64,000 nucleotides of DNA. It comes from Marinobacter nanhaiticus D15-8W (lineage in GTDB: Bacteria; Pseudomonadota; Gammaproteobacteria; Pseudomonadales; Oleiphilaceae). The position numbers were made by a program, and so were the translations under genes. The DNA lies in the NCBI RefSeq assembly GCF_036511935.1, contig NZ_AP028878.1, forward strand, positions 2,728,001-2,792,000, in the 5' to 3' direction. Position 1 is the first letter of the stretch; each line of letters begins with the position of its first letter. Below the pieces are notes generated by a model, which made no database searches, was not told the origin of the DNA, and was given only the letters and a program-made list of their open reading frames with translations. This document shows, piece by piece, positions 28,843 to 37,829 of this stretch.

Positions 28843-29370
28843 ATGGCATGTTCCTCGATGTCTCGCGTTTCCCCCTCTAGACTGGTGCTAACCGGCGCAC
28901 TCCTCGCGCTATCCGCGTGTCACGCCACCGGTGAGAACAGGGTACGGCTCGACACCGTCGACCTGTGCGCGAAAACCGTCAGCGAAACCTTCCCGATTGT
29001 TGCGGAAAAAGCCGTGACCTCGTCGCAACGTCGGAACGGACTGATGGGCCGCGAATCCATCGGCGAGAATGAAGGCATGCTGTTCGTCTACCAGGAGACA
29101 CGCCCGCCCGAGGCAAACTTCTGGATGTACCGCACCCTTATCCCGCTGGATATTGCGTATACGGGGCGGGATGGTGAAATTCGCGCTATCCGCGAGATGC
29201 AGCCCTGCGCCTCAGAAGACGCCACACAATGCCCGCGCTACCCCGCCGGCGTTGAATATCAACTGGCCCTGGAAATGCCCCAGGGCTTCTTCCGGCAACG
29301 AGGTATTGGCGTAGGCGACCGCATCATGCGGTTGGACACGGAGGGAGCCTGCAACCTGCCGCCGGTCTAG
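28843..29370 (+). CDS. DUF192 lipoprotein
   Basis: The 175-residue product starts with a signal peptide ending in the lipobox ALSAC. A DUF192 domain follows: VTSSQRRNGLMGRESIGENEGMLFVY, then FWMYRTLIPLDIAYTGRDGEI and YQLALEMPQGFFRQRGIGVGDR. DUF192 proteins are small extracytoplasmic barrels of unknown role, often encoded next to secretion or transport genes. A four-base gap to the permease gene makes cotranscription with the exporter likely. An extra Cys pair (QPCASEDATQC) is in a loop. Confidence 0.8.
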   Translation: MACSSMSRVSPSRLVLTGALLALSACHATGENRVRLDTVDLCAKTVSETFPIVAEKAVTSSQRRNGLMGRESIGENEGMLFVYQETRPPEANFWMYRTLIPLDIAYTGRDGEIRAIREMQPCASEDATQCPRYPAGVEYQLALEMPQGFFRQRGIGVGDRIMRLDTEGACNLPPV

Positions 29371-29442
29371 GCAACGTACCTAGTCTAGCGGCACACGGCA
29401 AAAAGTAGCCCAGGCAATAACGCTTATCCAGGCGACAGCTAC

Positions 29443-29658
29443 TCAGGCGCTTTTTGAAAAGCAGTTGCGATAGGCTTCGCAACCTTCGCGGATCAGGGCA
29501 ACGATCTTAGCCGCGGGCAATGCAGCTGAGGTTTTCTGGGGAATGCACTCGAAATTCGAGCTGTGGGGATCTCCGTTGAACCGGAGTGAGAAGCCAGACG
29601 TATGCAGGGCGGACTGCCCTGGCAAATCGACGCTCCAGCTCTCTTGTTCAGTGGCCAT
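29443..29658 (-). CDS. Small hypothetical protein (71 residues)
   Basis: A longer frame reaches 29835, but the likely start is the ATG of MATEQESWSVDLPGQ, preceded by AAAGGAG. The product has a polar N-terminal half and a helical C-terminal half (AALPAAKIVALIREGCEAYRNCF), with three Cys. I do not recognise it. It lies just downstream of the strong bidirectional terminator at 29864-29893, so it must have its own promoter. Confidence 0.45.
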   Translation of the reverse strand: MATEQESWSVDLPGQSALHTSGFSLRFNGDPHSSNFECIPQKTSAALPAAKIVALIREGCEAYRNCFSKSA

Positions 29659-29863
29659 TTTTTTGCCGCTCCTTTGAGCCATCAATACTGCAGTCGTCGG
29701 AATTATCGGGTAGACAGATGTCCGTAGTGCTACAGAACTTCTCAGGCTTACGCTGTATTTGACGCGCTGTGATTTCAAACGCCCACGCAGACTAAGCACT
29801 GAAGCGGGACAGTTCAATTTCATATGTTGGGACATTTCTTAACTTTAATACAAAGCCTGAAAC

Positions 29864-29893
29864 GAAAACACCCCGGAAGGCCGGGGTGTTTTC
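29864..29893. terminator. Strong bidirectional rho-independent terminator
   Basis: A perfect 13-bp stem (GAAAACACCCCGG with its complement) with a four-base AAGG loop carries A/T runs on both sides, so it can act in either direction. It lies about 105 bases past the stop of the sigma-54 activator gene and insulates it from the small gene at 29443-29658. Confidence 0.85.
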
Positions 29894-29998
29894 AAAGGTG
29901 CGGCGAAGAATCAGCTACGGCCGCCCTGGCTCTGGCGCCCGCCTGTTGAGCAGCTTTCCTCCGTTCGTCACGGATTTCGGTATCTTCGCACCCTGCAC

Positions 29999-31465
29999 TT
30001 AAGGACCGCACTTCCTCGACATAAAACCAAGCCTGTCGTATTGCTTCAAACGGTTGTATAACGTTTTGTCACTGATGCCCAGAACGCGAGCCGCACGTTC
30101 TTTGTGACCATCGCAATGGGCCAGGGTCTCGATAATGGCGACGCGCTCCAGTTCTTCAATCGAGCACCCCAGATCCATGATGAGCTGATCGCCTTGGCGA
30201 TGGACCGGCTCATGGTTCCCAAACGAACCGTCGGGCAGCTGGTCTGCATCGATGATGTCACCGGTGGCCATGATATGCATGCGCCGGACTACGTTCTTCA
30301 GTTCGCGCAGGTTTCCGGGCCAACGGTATTTTTCCAGGGCGGCCAATGCCTCATTCGTGAACCGTTTTGGCGGACAACCCTCAATCCGGTTGAGCTCCTG
30401 CAGGAAATACTGTGCCAGGGTTCGGATATCCTTCTTCCTCTCCCGCAGTGGCGGCAACTCGATCGGAAAGACCCGAAGTCGATATAGAAGATCGGCGCGC
30501 AGGCGCCCCTCCGCCACTTCCCTGTCCGGGTCGCGGTTTGTCGCCGCCACCACGCGAACATCGGTAGTAAGCTCCCGTTCGCTGCCTACCCGACAAAAAC
30601 GATAGGTCTCGAGCACCCGCAACAGCTTGACCTGCAACTCAACCGGCATCTCCGTAATTTCGTCGAGGAAAAGGGTGCCACCGTCCGCGCGCTCGAATAG
30701 CCCTTTGCGATCTTTTACGGCCCCGGTAAAGCTGCCGCGCTCGTGGCCAAATAGCTCGCTCTCGATCAGCTGCGGAGGAATAGCGCCGCAATTGACCGGT
30801 ATGAAGGCCTGTCCGTAGCGTCGGCTTTGTTCGTGGATGGCACGGGCAGTCACTTCCTTCCCTGTGCCGCTTTCGCCAGTAATCAGTACCGACGCCATGG
30901 TGGGCGCTACCCGAGTCACCTGTTCCAGGAGCGCCTTCATCTGAAGGGAACCCGGGCTGGCCCGTTTCAAGTCCTCAAGCGCATTCGAGTTAGCGTTACT
31001 CTGACCACCCGTGCCCTCAACATGGCCCCTGGCGTTCACCTCGTGCGCCGATGGCAGGTCCTTCGGGTCTTTCCCCAAGGCCGACCAGAGCCTCGTACGC
31101 GCTACCGGGCGCGCGAGAAACTCACTTGCGCCGTACTCGACCGCCTTCCGGGCCAGATCATCCGGCCCGGCAGGCCCGGAAACGATCACCCGGGATCCCG
31201 CCTTTACGGCATCGCGAACCAGCGTCAGGCCGCCCGAGTCGTTCTCGTCCAAGACCACAAGAACAGTTGCCGGCGAGAAACTCTGTAGTGACCTGCAAGC
31301 CTGGTCGACAGCGTACGTAAGCGTGAGAGGCACTCGTAGCTCGATAAGAAGGTGACCGATATTGCCACCTGGCGGCTCAAGCAAGAGGACCGGTAAATCG
31401 TCCTTGGAGGGGACCGAATGCTTCTCGGCTTCCGATACGGTTGCGAACAAATCGGAAACGCTCAA
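29999..31465 (-). CDS. Sigma-54-dependent activator with degenerate receiver domain
   Basis: The central AAA+ domain has Walker [10 protein letters not shown], the sigma-54 contact loop GSFTGA and Walker [10 protein letters not shown]. The C-terminus has a Fis-type helix-turn-helix ([23 protein letters not shown]). The N-terminal 120 residues look like a receiver fold ([51 protein letters not shown]) but lack the acidic pair, and the conserved Lys is Arg, so classical phosphorylation is doubtful. I start translation at TTG 31465 because GGGAGG lies six bases upstream; the 77 extra residues of a longer frame do not look coding. That gives 488 residues. No partner kinase is adjacent. Confidence 0.82.
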   Translation of the reverse strand: MSVSDLFATVSEAEKHSVPSKDDLPVLLLEPPGGNIGHLLIELRVPLTLTYAVDQACRSLQSFSPATVLVVLDENDSGGLTLVRDAVKAGSRVIVSGPAGPDDLARKAVEYGASEFLARPVARTRLWSALGKDPKDLPSAHEVNARGHVEGTGGQSNANSNALEDLKRASPGSLQMKALLEQVTRVAPTMASVLITGESGTGKEVTARAIHEQSRRYGQAFIPVNCGAIPPQLIESELFGHERGSFTGAVKDRKGLFERADGGTLFLDEITEMPVELQVKLLRVLETYRFCRVGSERELTTDVRVVAATNRDPDREVAEGRLRADLLYRLRVFPIELPPLRERKKDIRTLAQYFLQELNRIEGCPPKRFTNEALAALEKYRWPGNLRELKNVVRRMHIMATGDIIDADQLPDGSFGNHEPVHRQGDQLIMDLGCSIEELERVAIIETLAHCDGHKERAARVLGISDKTLYNRLKQYDRLGFMSRKCGP

Positions 31466-32097
31466 GTCGCGCCTCCCGGGACGCCACCCCCTCTTTTTGG
31501 GGGCAATGATAGACTCGAGGGGACAAATAATGGGTGTGCATACAGTGCCGACAATGTTTGTCTGCAACCGAAGATGTGGAAAGGTGGAGCAGTACTTTTC
31601 CATGCAGGAAAGTTCATGTGTCATCCTCCCGACGACAGTAGCGGATTCCTTCCGGGAACGGCTGAATGGTCTCTCTGAAGAAGAATAGGCGGGCATACGC
31701 CGTCATTGCCCGACGACGCGCGCAACCGATTTGATTCTGGGAGAGCAGAACAACGGTGCGCGTAACTCCAAAGTGAGGCCTGCAGGGTACGGCGTCAACT
31801 GGCACAGGTTATATCCAGCCCATTCGGAAGCTGAACGTTTTCTTTGATAAGCGCCCGGTATAAAAGGACTTATCCCACCACACCAGAAATAGAAAATTAT
31901 TATTAAATCATCGTATAACTCCGCGACACCGCTGATTTAGCGCGGTTTTATCGAGTAACCCTGCCACAAATAGCCCAAGCATAACCTGGGATAATGAGTA
32001 CCACCCCACTGAGCGCGCACCATTAAAACGACCTACTCGTTCAAATAAAGAACGAGATATAGGCCATATAAAAGACGCAATGAGAGGAGATCGAATT
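31466..32097. other. Long divergent intergenic region
   Basis: About 630 bases separate the sigma-54 activator from the divergent DUF2383 gene. The left part has a small CCCCC/GGGGG hairpin (about 31487-31500). The right part (31840-32090) is AT-rich, with TATAAAAGG and a weak hairpin followed by TTTTAT (31930-31955). No convincing frame or RNA gene is seen. It must contain both promoters; a sigma-54 -24/-12 promoter was looked for and not found. Confidence 0.4.
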
Positions 32098-32544
32098 ATG
32101 GCAACGGACGTTCTGAATGCCGACAGTGTGATCAAGGAACTTTCAAATATCGTTGAGCTGGATTATGACGCTATCGCCGCCTACCGCGCAGCGATCGATC
32201 GTATCGACGATACGGGCTATACCGCCAAGCTCGAAGAGTTCGTCAAGGATCACGAGCGGCACGTACGTGAATTGAGCGAAGTGATCCGTCGCGAGGGCGG
32301 CACACCACCGGATAGCGGCGACGCCAAGAAGATGTTGACCAAGGGCCAGGTGGTCATTGCCGACATAGCCGGTGACAAGGCCATTCTCAACGCCATGAAG
32401 ATGAATGAACAGCAAACGGTTTCCAAGTACGAGAGCGCTACGAAGGAAGCGTTTCCGGAGCATGTCCAAACCTTGCTGGACAAAGGCCTGGAAGACGAGC
32501 GTCGTCACAAGGCCTGGATTGAGCGGACCCTGGAAGCAGCCTGA
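32098..32544 (+). CDS. DUF2383 ferritin-like four-helix protein
   Basis: The 148-residue product resembles the PA2169-type DUF2383 family: long helices with Glu/His positions (IVELDYDAIAAYRAAIDRID, FVKDHERHVRELSEVI, LLDKGLEDERRHKAWIERTL). The EXXXXH-like and HERH patterns are those of ferritin-like metal sites, so a stress-linked di-metal role is plausible but unproven. The start is the ATG at 32098 with GAGAGGAGA upstream. A terminator at 32599-32625 ends the unit. It opens the stress-type accessory block that follows. Confidence 0.78.
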   Translation: MATDVLNADSVIKELSNIVELDYDAIAAYRAAIDRIDDTGYTAKLEEFVKDHERHVRELSEVIRREGGTPPDSGDAKKMLTKGQVVIADIAGDKAILNAMKMNEQQTVSKYESATKEAFPEHVQTLLDKGLEDERRHKAWIERTLEAA

Positions 32545-32942
32545 TAGGGTTTTAGCAAAATATCCCATCATGCCCCTCACCTCACTCATGTGAGAATTGC
32601 CGGAGCTTGTGCTCCGGCCTCTTTCATTTGCATAACTTATCCGGAAAAAGGTCTACATCTTTTTCAGATCAGCACCGCGTGCTGGCACAGACCACACTGC
32701 GTGGCTGTTCCGCCCGGTCAGACCTCGGACCGGCATCCATTCCATCGTTCGAATTTCGGCACAAAAGATACATTTATTCTCGCCGGTTAAAAAATTTAGG
32801 AAAATTCGAGGTTTATTTGCAATTGTTTAACCCGTGCTGACGTTTTGCCATCGAGCATGAGCTACAATGTTCGACTTCGGCGCAGCACTATTGGCTTTTC
32901 CCGCCTCTCTCCTCACGCTTTCCAATTCGGGACCCCGATCTA
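32545..32942. other. Intergenic region with terminator
   Basis: The first part holds the terminator at 32599-32625. The rest, up to the Crp/Fnr gene, is AT-rich near 32760-32830 (AAAAAATTTAGGAAAATTC) and probably contains its promoter. No frame in it looks coding, and no clear Fnr-type box was found. Confidence 0.4.
32599..32625 (+). terminator. Rho-independent terminator of the DUF2383 gene
   Basis: GCCGGAGC pairs with GCTCCGGC across a TTGT loop and is followed by CTCTTTCATTT. It lies about 55 bases after the stop at 32544. Confidence 0.75.
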
Positions 32943-33746
32943 ATGGCGAATGCCAGTTTATTCAGAGAACAAGATGTATATGTAAGACCTCTTCTTCGTT
33001 TACTCAGTCGCTACGTACACCTATCCAAATCAGACGCGCAACAGCTGAACGACCTGCTCTCTGGCAGCGAAAAGCACTTCTCCCGCGGCGACTTGCTTAT
33101 CGAGGCCGGCACCCAAACAGGACAGATTTACGTGCTCGCCGAAGGCTGGGCTGCCGAGGAAAAGGTCATGGAAGGCGGGGACACCTGCATTCTCGGCTTC
33201 CTGCTGCCCGGTGATACCACTTCGATCAATGCCGGCTTGGGAATCGCTTCGGACGTATCCGTCAGGTGCCTCACCGAGGTGACGGTTGTTACTGTCGCTG
33301 CACCGGCGCTTAAGGCATTCCTGGCCAGCAACCCCAACATAACCCAAGCGTTCAGCCTGATGCGGCTGGCGCGAGAAAGCATGAATCGCGAGAAATTCGT
33401 GAGCCTCACGGCGAAACCGGCAGAATCCAAGCTCGCCCACCTGCTTTGTGAACTCAGTCTACGCGATGGGCAGGCACCGCCCCTGAAAGGCGTTATGCCG
33501 AGACTGCGCCTGACCCAACAGGAGATCGCCGCGGCCCTGGGCCTTAGCGCTGTTCACGTGAATCGCGTCGTACAACGCATGCGCAAGAAGGATCTCCTGA
33601 TCGTCAGACCAGGCGTGATATATATCAAGTGGGACATCCTGGCCCAACTTTACGACTTCGACGCGACCTATATGGCGCAGTTTGAAGGGGGTTCCGGTAT
33701 CGACAAGAACCAGGATGAAGCCGAGCATTCCGAGGTGCCCGTCTGA
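32943..33746 (+). CDS. Crp/Fnr-family transcription regulator (paralogue 1 of 3)
   Basis: The 267-residue regulator has an N-terminal cyclic-nucleotide-binding-type beta-roll (FSRGDLLIEAGTQTGQIYVLAEGWA, GFLLPGDTTSIN), a long dimer helix and a C-terminal winged helix with recognition helix GLSAVHVNRVVQRM. It lacks the N-terminal four-Cys cluster of Fnr. Cys in TCILGFLL, RCLTEV and LLCEL are shared with its two paralogues (33927-34766 and 39152-39949) and could act as redox sensors. It ends with an acidic tail. It probably regulates neighbouring redox/stress genes; no target is proven. Confidence 0.85.
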   Translation: MANASLFREQDVYVRPLLRLLSRYVHLSKSDAQQLNDLLSGSEKHFSRGDLLIEAGTQTGQIYVLAEGWAAEEKVMEGGDTCILGFLLPGDTTSINAGLGIASDVSVRCLTEVTVVTVAAPALKAFLASNPNITQAFSLMRLARESMNREKFVSLTAKPAESKLAHLLCELSLRDGQAPPLKGVMPRLRLTQQEIAAALGLSAVHVNRVVQRMRKKDLLIVRPGVIYIKWDILAQLYDFDATYMAQFEGGSGIDKNQDEAEHSEVPV

Positions 33747-33926
33747 GGCGACAAAGCCCTCGTCAGACTGTAGGGGCGCAGAGCGGCAAACCACTCTAAT
33801 AGGTTAAAGGGTGGGCGCACCATAATACGCGGCGGAGCGCACACCCCTTATGTTCAAGCTTACGGCGGGCGCCCGAGCGTTTATATAACGGGGGTTATAA
33901 TGTCCGATATTTTCCCTGGTGGCGCA

Positions 33927-34766
33927 TCAGCCTCTGGCCGAGCGGCTTCCCGACGCAAAGGGCTGATCGCGAAGTGGCACCACTCGTCCAGCCCCTCGGG
34001 AAGGTGCTTTTTTCCGTCCCGCGTCGTACTGGGTCATGTAGGTGCTGGAAAACTGAAATTCACGGGCGAGTCTTTCCCAGTTGGTGATGTGAATCCACCG
34101 CGGCCTCACTTCAAGAAACCCTCTCTGCTGCAACCGCTTTATTACGCGATTCACATGCACCGCGCTAAGCCCAAGTGCTGAACCGATCTCCAGCTGCGTC
34201 AGGCGCAACGTGTCGGAAATACCCTTGCCTACCCGGGCTTGACCATCCCTTACACTGAGCTCACAAAGTAGGTGGGCCACCTTGTAATCGGCCGGCTTGG
34301 CAAGCAGGTTAACGAGCAATTCGCGGTTCATGCTTTCACTGGCCATTCTCATGATCGAGAACGCTCGAGTAAGGCCCGGATGGTTAGCCAGGAGCCTTTT
34401 TAAGTCATTGGCGCGAAATGTGACGACTGAAACGTCGGTCAGGCACTTTACGGTTACGTCGGAGGCGGCGTCCAAGGAGCTACTCACAGGCGTCGCGTCG
34501 CCGGGCAGCAGGAAGCTCAATATGCATGTGTTGCCTTCCACAGTAATAATCTCATTCGTAGCCCAGCCCTCAGCGACTACATAAACGTTGTCGGTATGCT
34601 CACCGACCTCAAGCAAGCTCTCGCCCCGGGAAAACTGCCTTCTATCCAGAATCTGCCGGTCGAGTTGATGGGCGTCTGACTCAGTAACGGTGGAAAAGAG
34701 GTTCAGGCGGTTCAGGAGTGGTATGAGGAAGGGATGGTAATTATAAGAACTACTCAGGTTTTTCAT
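33927..34766 (-). CDS. Crp/Fnr-family transcription regulator (paralogue 2 of 3)
   Basis: The 279-residue protein aligns along its length with paralogues 1 and 3: FSRGESLLEVGEHTDNVYVVAEGWA, CILSFLLPGDATPV, KCLTDVSVVTF, AKPADYKVAHLLCELSVRDGQ and recognition helix GLSAVHVNRVIKRL. The ATG at 34766 is the first Met; no strong ribosome binding site is visible. It converges on paralogue 1, with about 180 bases between the stops. The basic C-terminal tail (AGRKKAPSRGAGRVVPLRD) resembles that of paralogue 3 (HKRAPTPPARLVPLSY), which suggests these two are the closer pair. Confidence 0.85.
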   Translation of the reverse strand: MKNLSSSYNYHPFLIPLLNRLNLFSTVTESDAHQLDRQILDRRQFSRGESLLEVGEHTDNVYVVAEGWATNEIITVEGNTCILSFLLPGDATPVSSSLDAASDVTVKCLTDVSVVTFRANDLKRLLANHPGLTRAFSIMRMASESMNRELLVNLLAKPADYKVAHLLCELSVRDGQARVGKGISDTLRLTQLEIGSALGLSAVHVNRVIKRLQQRGFLEVRPRWIHITNWERLAREFQFSSTYMTQYDAGRKKAPSRGAGRVVPLRDQPFASGSRSARG

Positions 34767-35240
34767 GGGGTGCCCCCGTCAGCGAAATGGACCTGAACCT
34801 GCGACTGTAGGTGATCTGCAGGCCAGTACTGCGGGTGTGTCTCTCCACCGTAGCCTAAAAACCTTCCCCCTGTCAGTTAAAGCGGAGCAACCAATTTTTG
34901 GCTGGCGTCATGCCCAGAGCGTCAAACTCGCTGGTAGCCGTCACATTCAGCGTTTCCTCGCCGTAATATCTCGAATTTCTCCTTAACGATTGATGTCTGA
35001 TTCCAACCGGTCCTTAAGCGTCTTCAAGTCCTCATCCAGATCTATATTTCCGATGCTCGCAAGAAAGCCAACGTCTTCCTCGGCTTGATCCAGCAGGGTG
35101 AACTCGAAGGTAATACAGGGCTCGCTGTGCCAAGAGAGGCATCCCTGTCTCTGGCGTAAAAAAGCCCCGGCAGGGGGACGACCGTACCGGGGCAAGGAGA
35201 CGCCCACTCTTCGGGCAGTACATCTTTTCAACGGCGATGT
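34767..35240. other. Intergenic region with terminator and possible gene remnant
   Basis: The right part holds the terminator of the dehydrogenase gene (35159-35194). On the minus strand between 34983 and about 35130 an open frame ends in LASIGNIDLDEDLKTLKDRLE, an acidic helix-like peptide. It has no plausible start codon after the terminator, so I regard it as a remnant or chance frame. The left part carries the promoter of paralogue 2. Confidence 0.4.
35159..35194 (-). terminator. Rho-independent terminator of the zinc dehydrogenase gene
   Basis: On the minus strand GCCCCGG (from 35194 down) pairs with CCGGGGC (to 35165), and the stem is followed by six T. It lies about 50 bases past the stop at 35241. 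Confidence 0.75.
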
Positions 35241-36434
35241 TCAGGGAGTGATCGCCACCTTCAGCCAACCCGGCTGACGGGTATCGAACTCGCCATAGGC
35301 ATCCAACACACCATGCATGGGCTCATCCTGTTTGAGTACCTGCGTCGTGTTCACCGCGCCGGACTGTACGTATTTGATGAGCTTGGGAATGTATTTGCGG
35401 TGGTTGCAGTTGCCCATGCGCACGGTCAGGTTGCGGTTCATTGCAAGACCGATGGGAAACGTCGTGTCGTTGGGCGGATAGACACCAATGATCGAAAGCG
35501 TTCCGGCTTTAGCCAGGGCTTCCGTTGCCCACCTCAGAGACTGTGATGGGGCCCTGCCGGGCTGCCAGAGCTCGCCATCCGGGTTCTGTTCCGGGGCGAC
35601 CTGGTCGCGCTCCTCCTTGAAATCGTCTGCTGATTGTCCGTGGTGTCCGTGGGGGCACTCAGCGTCCACGCCCACGGCGTCAATGGCACAGTCGACGCCA
35701 ATACCGCCGGTCAGTTCGCGGATCTTCTCCACCGGGTCCTCTTCGGAGAAGTTGATGACTTCCGCTCCCTGCGCCCTTGCGGCGTCGAGGCGGTCGGGCC
35801 GATCATCGATCGCGAAGACGCGACCGGCATCCATCAGCTGAGCGGAAATAATGGCAAACATACCTACCGGCCCGCAGCCAAATACAGCGACGCTGTGCCC
35901 GGGCTTGATATCCGCCAGCTCGGCACCGAAGTAGGCCGTGGGAAAGATGTCGGAGAGCAGGATCGCCTGATCATCCGAAACCTGATCTGGCAGCTTGAAG
36001 AGGTTAACCGCTGCGAACGGGATCCGCGCCTTCTCTGCCTGCAGACCATCGAAAGCGCCAGTAGGCTCAGGCCCCCCGTAAAAAGAGGTACCGCCCTGCT
36101 TACCGTGCGGATTGATATTGTCACACTGGGCGAAATAGCCGGCGCGGCAGTAACTGCAATAACCGCACGCAATCGTGGAAGGGACGACCACACGGTCACC
36201 GACATTGAAATTGCGAACATCCTTGCCCAACTCTTCGACCACGCCTACGGCCTCGTGACCGAGAATGGTTCCTGGGCGCATGCCAGGCACGGTACCGCGG
36301 ACAAAATGAAGATCGGTTCCGCAAATAGCGCTGGTGGTAATGCGAATGATCGCGTCCGTCGATTCCTTGAGTTGAGGCTCAGCCACATCATCGAGCCGGA
36401 TGTCGCCGATATCGTGAAAAACGACAGCTTTCAT
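35241..36434 (-). CDS. Zinc-dependent alcohol dehydrogenase (FdhA-like), copy 1
   Basis: The 397-residue enzyme has the medium-chain dehydrogenase layout: catalytic zinc ligands Cys in SAICGTDLH and GHEAVG; structural zinc Cys cluster ACGYCSYCRAGYFAQC; NAD-binding AVFGCGPVGMFA with Asp after the second strand (FAIDDRPDR). A polar His-rich insertion of about 40 residues (ECPHGHHGQSADDFKEER) follows the Rossmann segment AIDAVGVD, as in the glutathione-independent formaldehyde dehydrogenase branch. The substrate could be formaldehyde or another small alcohol/aldehyde. It is divergent from the YqeY side, flanked by Crp/Fnr paralogues, and paralogous to the gene at 40404. Confidence 0.85.
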   Translation of the reverse strand: MKAVVFHDIGDIRLDDVAEPQLKESTDAIIRITTSAICGTDLHFVRGTVPGMRPGTILGHEAVGVVEELGKDVRNFNVGDRVVVPSTIACGYCSYCRAGYFAQCDNINPHGKQGGTSFYGGPEPTGAFDGLQAEKARIPFAAVNLFKLPDQVSDDQAILLSDIFPTAYFGAELADIKPGHSVAVFGCGPVGMFAIISAQLMDAGRVFAIDDRPDRLDAARAQGAEVINFSEEDPVEKIRELTGGIGVDCAIDAVGVDAECPHGHHGQSADDFKEERDQVAPEQNPDGELWQPGRAPSQSLRWATEALAKAGTLSIIGVYPPNDTTFPIGLAMNRNLTVRMGNCNHRKYIPKLIKYVQSGAVNTTQVLKQDEPMHGVLDAYGEFDTRQPGWLKVAITP

Positions 36435-36617
36435 AGTCTTGCTCCTTGACCATCAGAAAAGTAATGACCGGTACACGGGTCGAGCACGGATCCCTGAATT
36501 GCGACTCCAATCGCAGGACGCTCGCCCTGCATCACGCTTGAGTCGTAAAAGTTACCGGTCAATCAGCAAATATGACCGGGTCGGGCGCGGGCGTACCGCC
36601 ACCATCCTCCCCTGGAA

Positions 36618-36959
36618 TCAATGCGCGACGGCGCCGTATTGACGCTCCGTCCGAGCGGCTTCGAAGGCGACAAAAAGAACCACGGACCCGACTGAAACAA
36701 TGTTGGCCGTGGCCGAGGGCACCAGGCCAAAACCCAATACCCACGGTGAAAGAAGCGCCCATATTGCGATACCGCTATTGATCAATTCCTGCCAGCGGGC
36801 GGGCCTGGCGAGCGCGACCAAGGAGAAAAGCACGAACGCTGCACCGGTGATAAAAGCGTTCCAGGCAGCAGCAACATTTGACGAGTACCCAAGCGCCCAA
36901 GGCGATATAAACAACCAGATACCAATGGTGAGATTCAGCCAGTCTTCCCAACGTCTCAT
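36618..36959 (-). CDS. SPW-repeat membrane protein
   Basis: The 113-residue protein starts at the ATG of MRRWEDWLN, preceded by AAGGAGGA (a longer frame to 37010 is less likely). Two SPW repeats are visible: GIWLFISPWALGYSS and AIWALLSPWVLGFGL, each followed by a second hydrophobic segment, giving four membrane helices. SPW proteins are small membrane proteins of unknown function, common in stress islands. It lies upstream of the zinc dehydrogenase on the same strand, with a 180-base gap. Confidence 0.8.
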   Translation of the reverse strand: MRRWEDWLNLTIGIWLFISPWALGYSSNVAAAWNAFITGAAFVLFSLVALARPARWQELINSGIAIWALLSPWVLGFGLVPSATANIVSVGSVVLFVAFEAARTERQYGAVAH

Positions 36960-37302
36960 ACTCTCCTCCTTGTCGTTGCCATCCAAAAAACCACCCTCCG
37001 GGGATACCAACCGGGCTGCGAGCTAATTGGCACCTGCCAAGGAAGAAGCAGACTCCGTACCAGGTTATGAGCGGGCGTCCACCTCACTTAACTATCGATG
37101 ATCGTTCGAGGAGACCAAGAAATTTTGACCGTTACCAAACTGCGCATCGCATTGCTTTGTGGTTATACTCCTCGTCCTACCTCATCCCGGCAGAGCCGCC
37201 GCCCAAACCAACCGATGTGGTTGCGCAAGGACAAAGCGATCTGCAAAGGTGGACACCTATCCAGTGACAATCACGGACCAACGACAATCACGGAGGTTGC
37301 AT

Positions 37303-37776
37303 ATGGCTGATAAATCGCTCAAAGAGCACATCAGCGATTCCGTCAAGGACGCGATGCGCAGCAAGGACAAACTCCGGCTCGGCACGCTACGTATGGCCCA
37401 GTCAGCCGTGAGGCAGATCGAGATCGACGAACGCCGCGACCTCGGCGACGATGAAGTACTCGCCGTTCTCGACAAGATGCTCAAGCAGCGTCGCGACGCC
37501 GCGGCCCAGTACGAAGACGCCGGCCGAGACGACCTGGCCGATAAGGAAAAGGCCGAAATGGTGGTGATCCAGGAGTTCATGCCCGCCGCCCTCACAGAAG
37601 ACGAACTCGACGGTCTGATCCGCCAGGCCATCGAAGACGCCAATGCCACCGACATGCAGGATATGGGCAGCGTCATGGGCAAACTCAAACCCCAGGTTCA
37701 GGGCCGAGTGGACATGGGCCACGTGAGCCAAAAGGTGCGCACCGCACTTTCCCGCCAGGACGAGGAAATCGAGTAA
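37303..37776 (+). CDS. GatB/YqeY domain protein
   Basis: The 157-residue protein matches YqeY: LKEHISDSVKDAMRSKDKLRLGTLRMAQSAVRQIEIDERR, VLDKMLKQRRDAAAQYEDAGRDDLADKEKAE, QEFMPAALTEDEL and MGSVMGKLKPQVQGRVDMGHVSQKVR. YqeY shares the tRNA-contacting domain of GatB, but its role is unclear. The ATG at 37303 follows GGAGG. In many gammaproteobacteria yqeY lies between rpsU and dnaG; here it is isolated among stress genes, so it may be a second copy. Confidence 0.88.
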   Translation: MADKSLKEHISDSVKDAMRSKDKLRLGTLRMAQSAVRQIEIDERRDLGDDEVLAVLDKMLKQRRDAAAQYEDAGRDDLADKEKAEMVVIQEFMPAALTEDELDGLIRQAIEDANATDMQDMGSVMGKLKPQVQGRVDMGHVSQKVRTALSRQDEEIE

Positions 37777-37829
37777 CGCGTCCGGGTCTATCCCCGCTGC
37801 CGGGCACGCGCCTGGCAGCAACCTTCGCC

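Noticed and set aside
29892-30010. A 38-codon frame (GTG start) overlapping the end of the sigma-54 activator gene
   Set aside because: Ala/Arg-rich peptide with only a weak start, and its stop lies in the terminator stem; too little support.
31466-31696. N-terminal extension of the sigma-54 activator
   Set aside because: The 77 residues are Cys/Arg/Pro-rich and unlike receiver domains; GGGAGG precedes TTG 31465.
34983-35231. 82-codon minus-strand frame ending ...LKDRLESDINR
   Set aside because: It runs through the terminator at 35159-35194 and has no start after it. At most a gene remnant.
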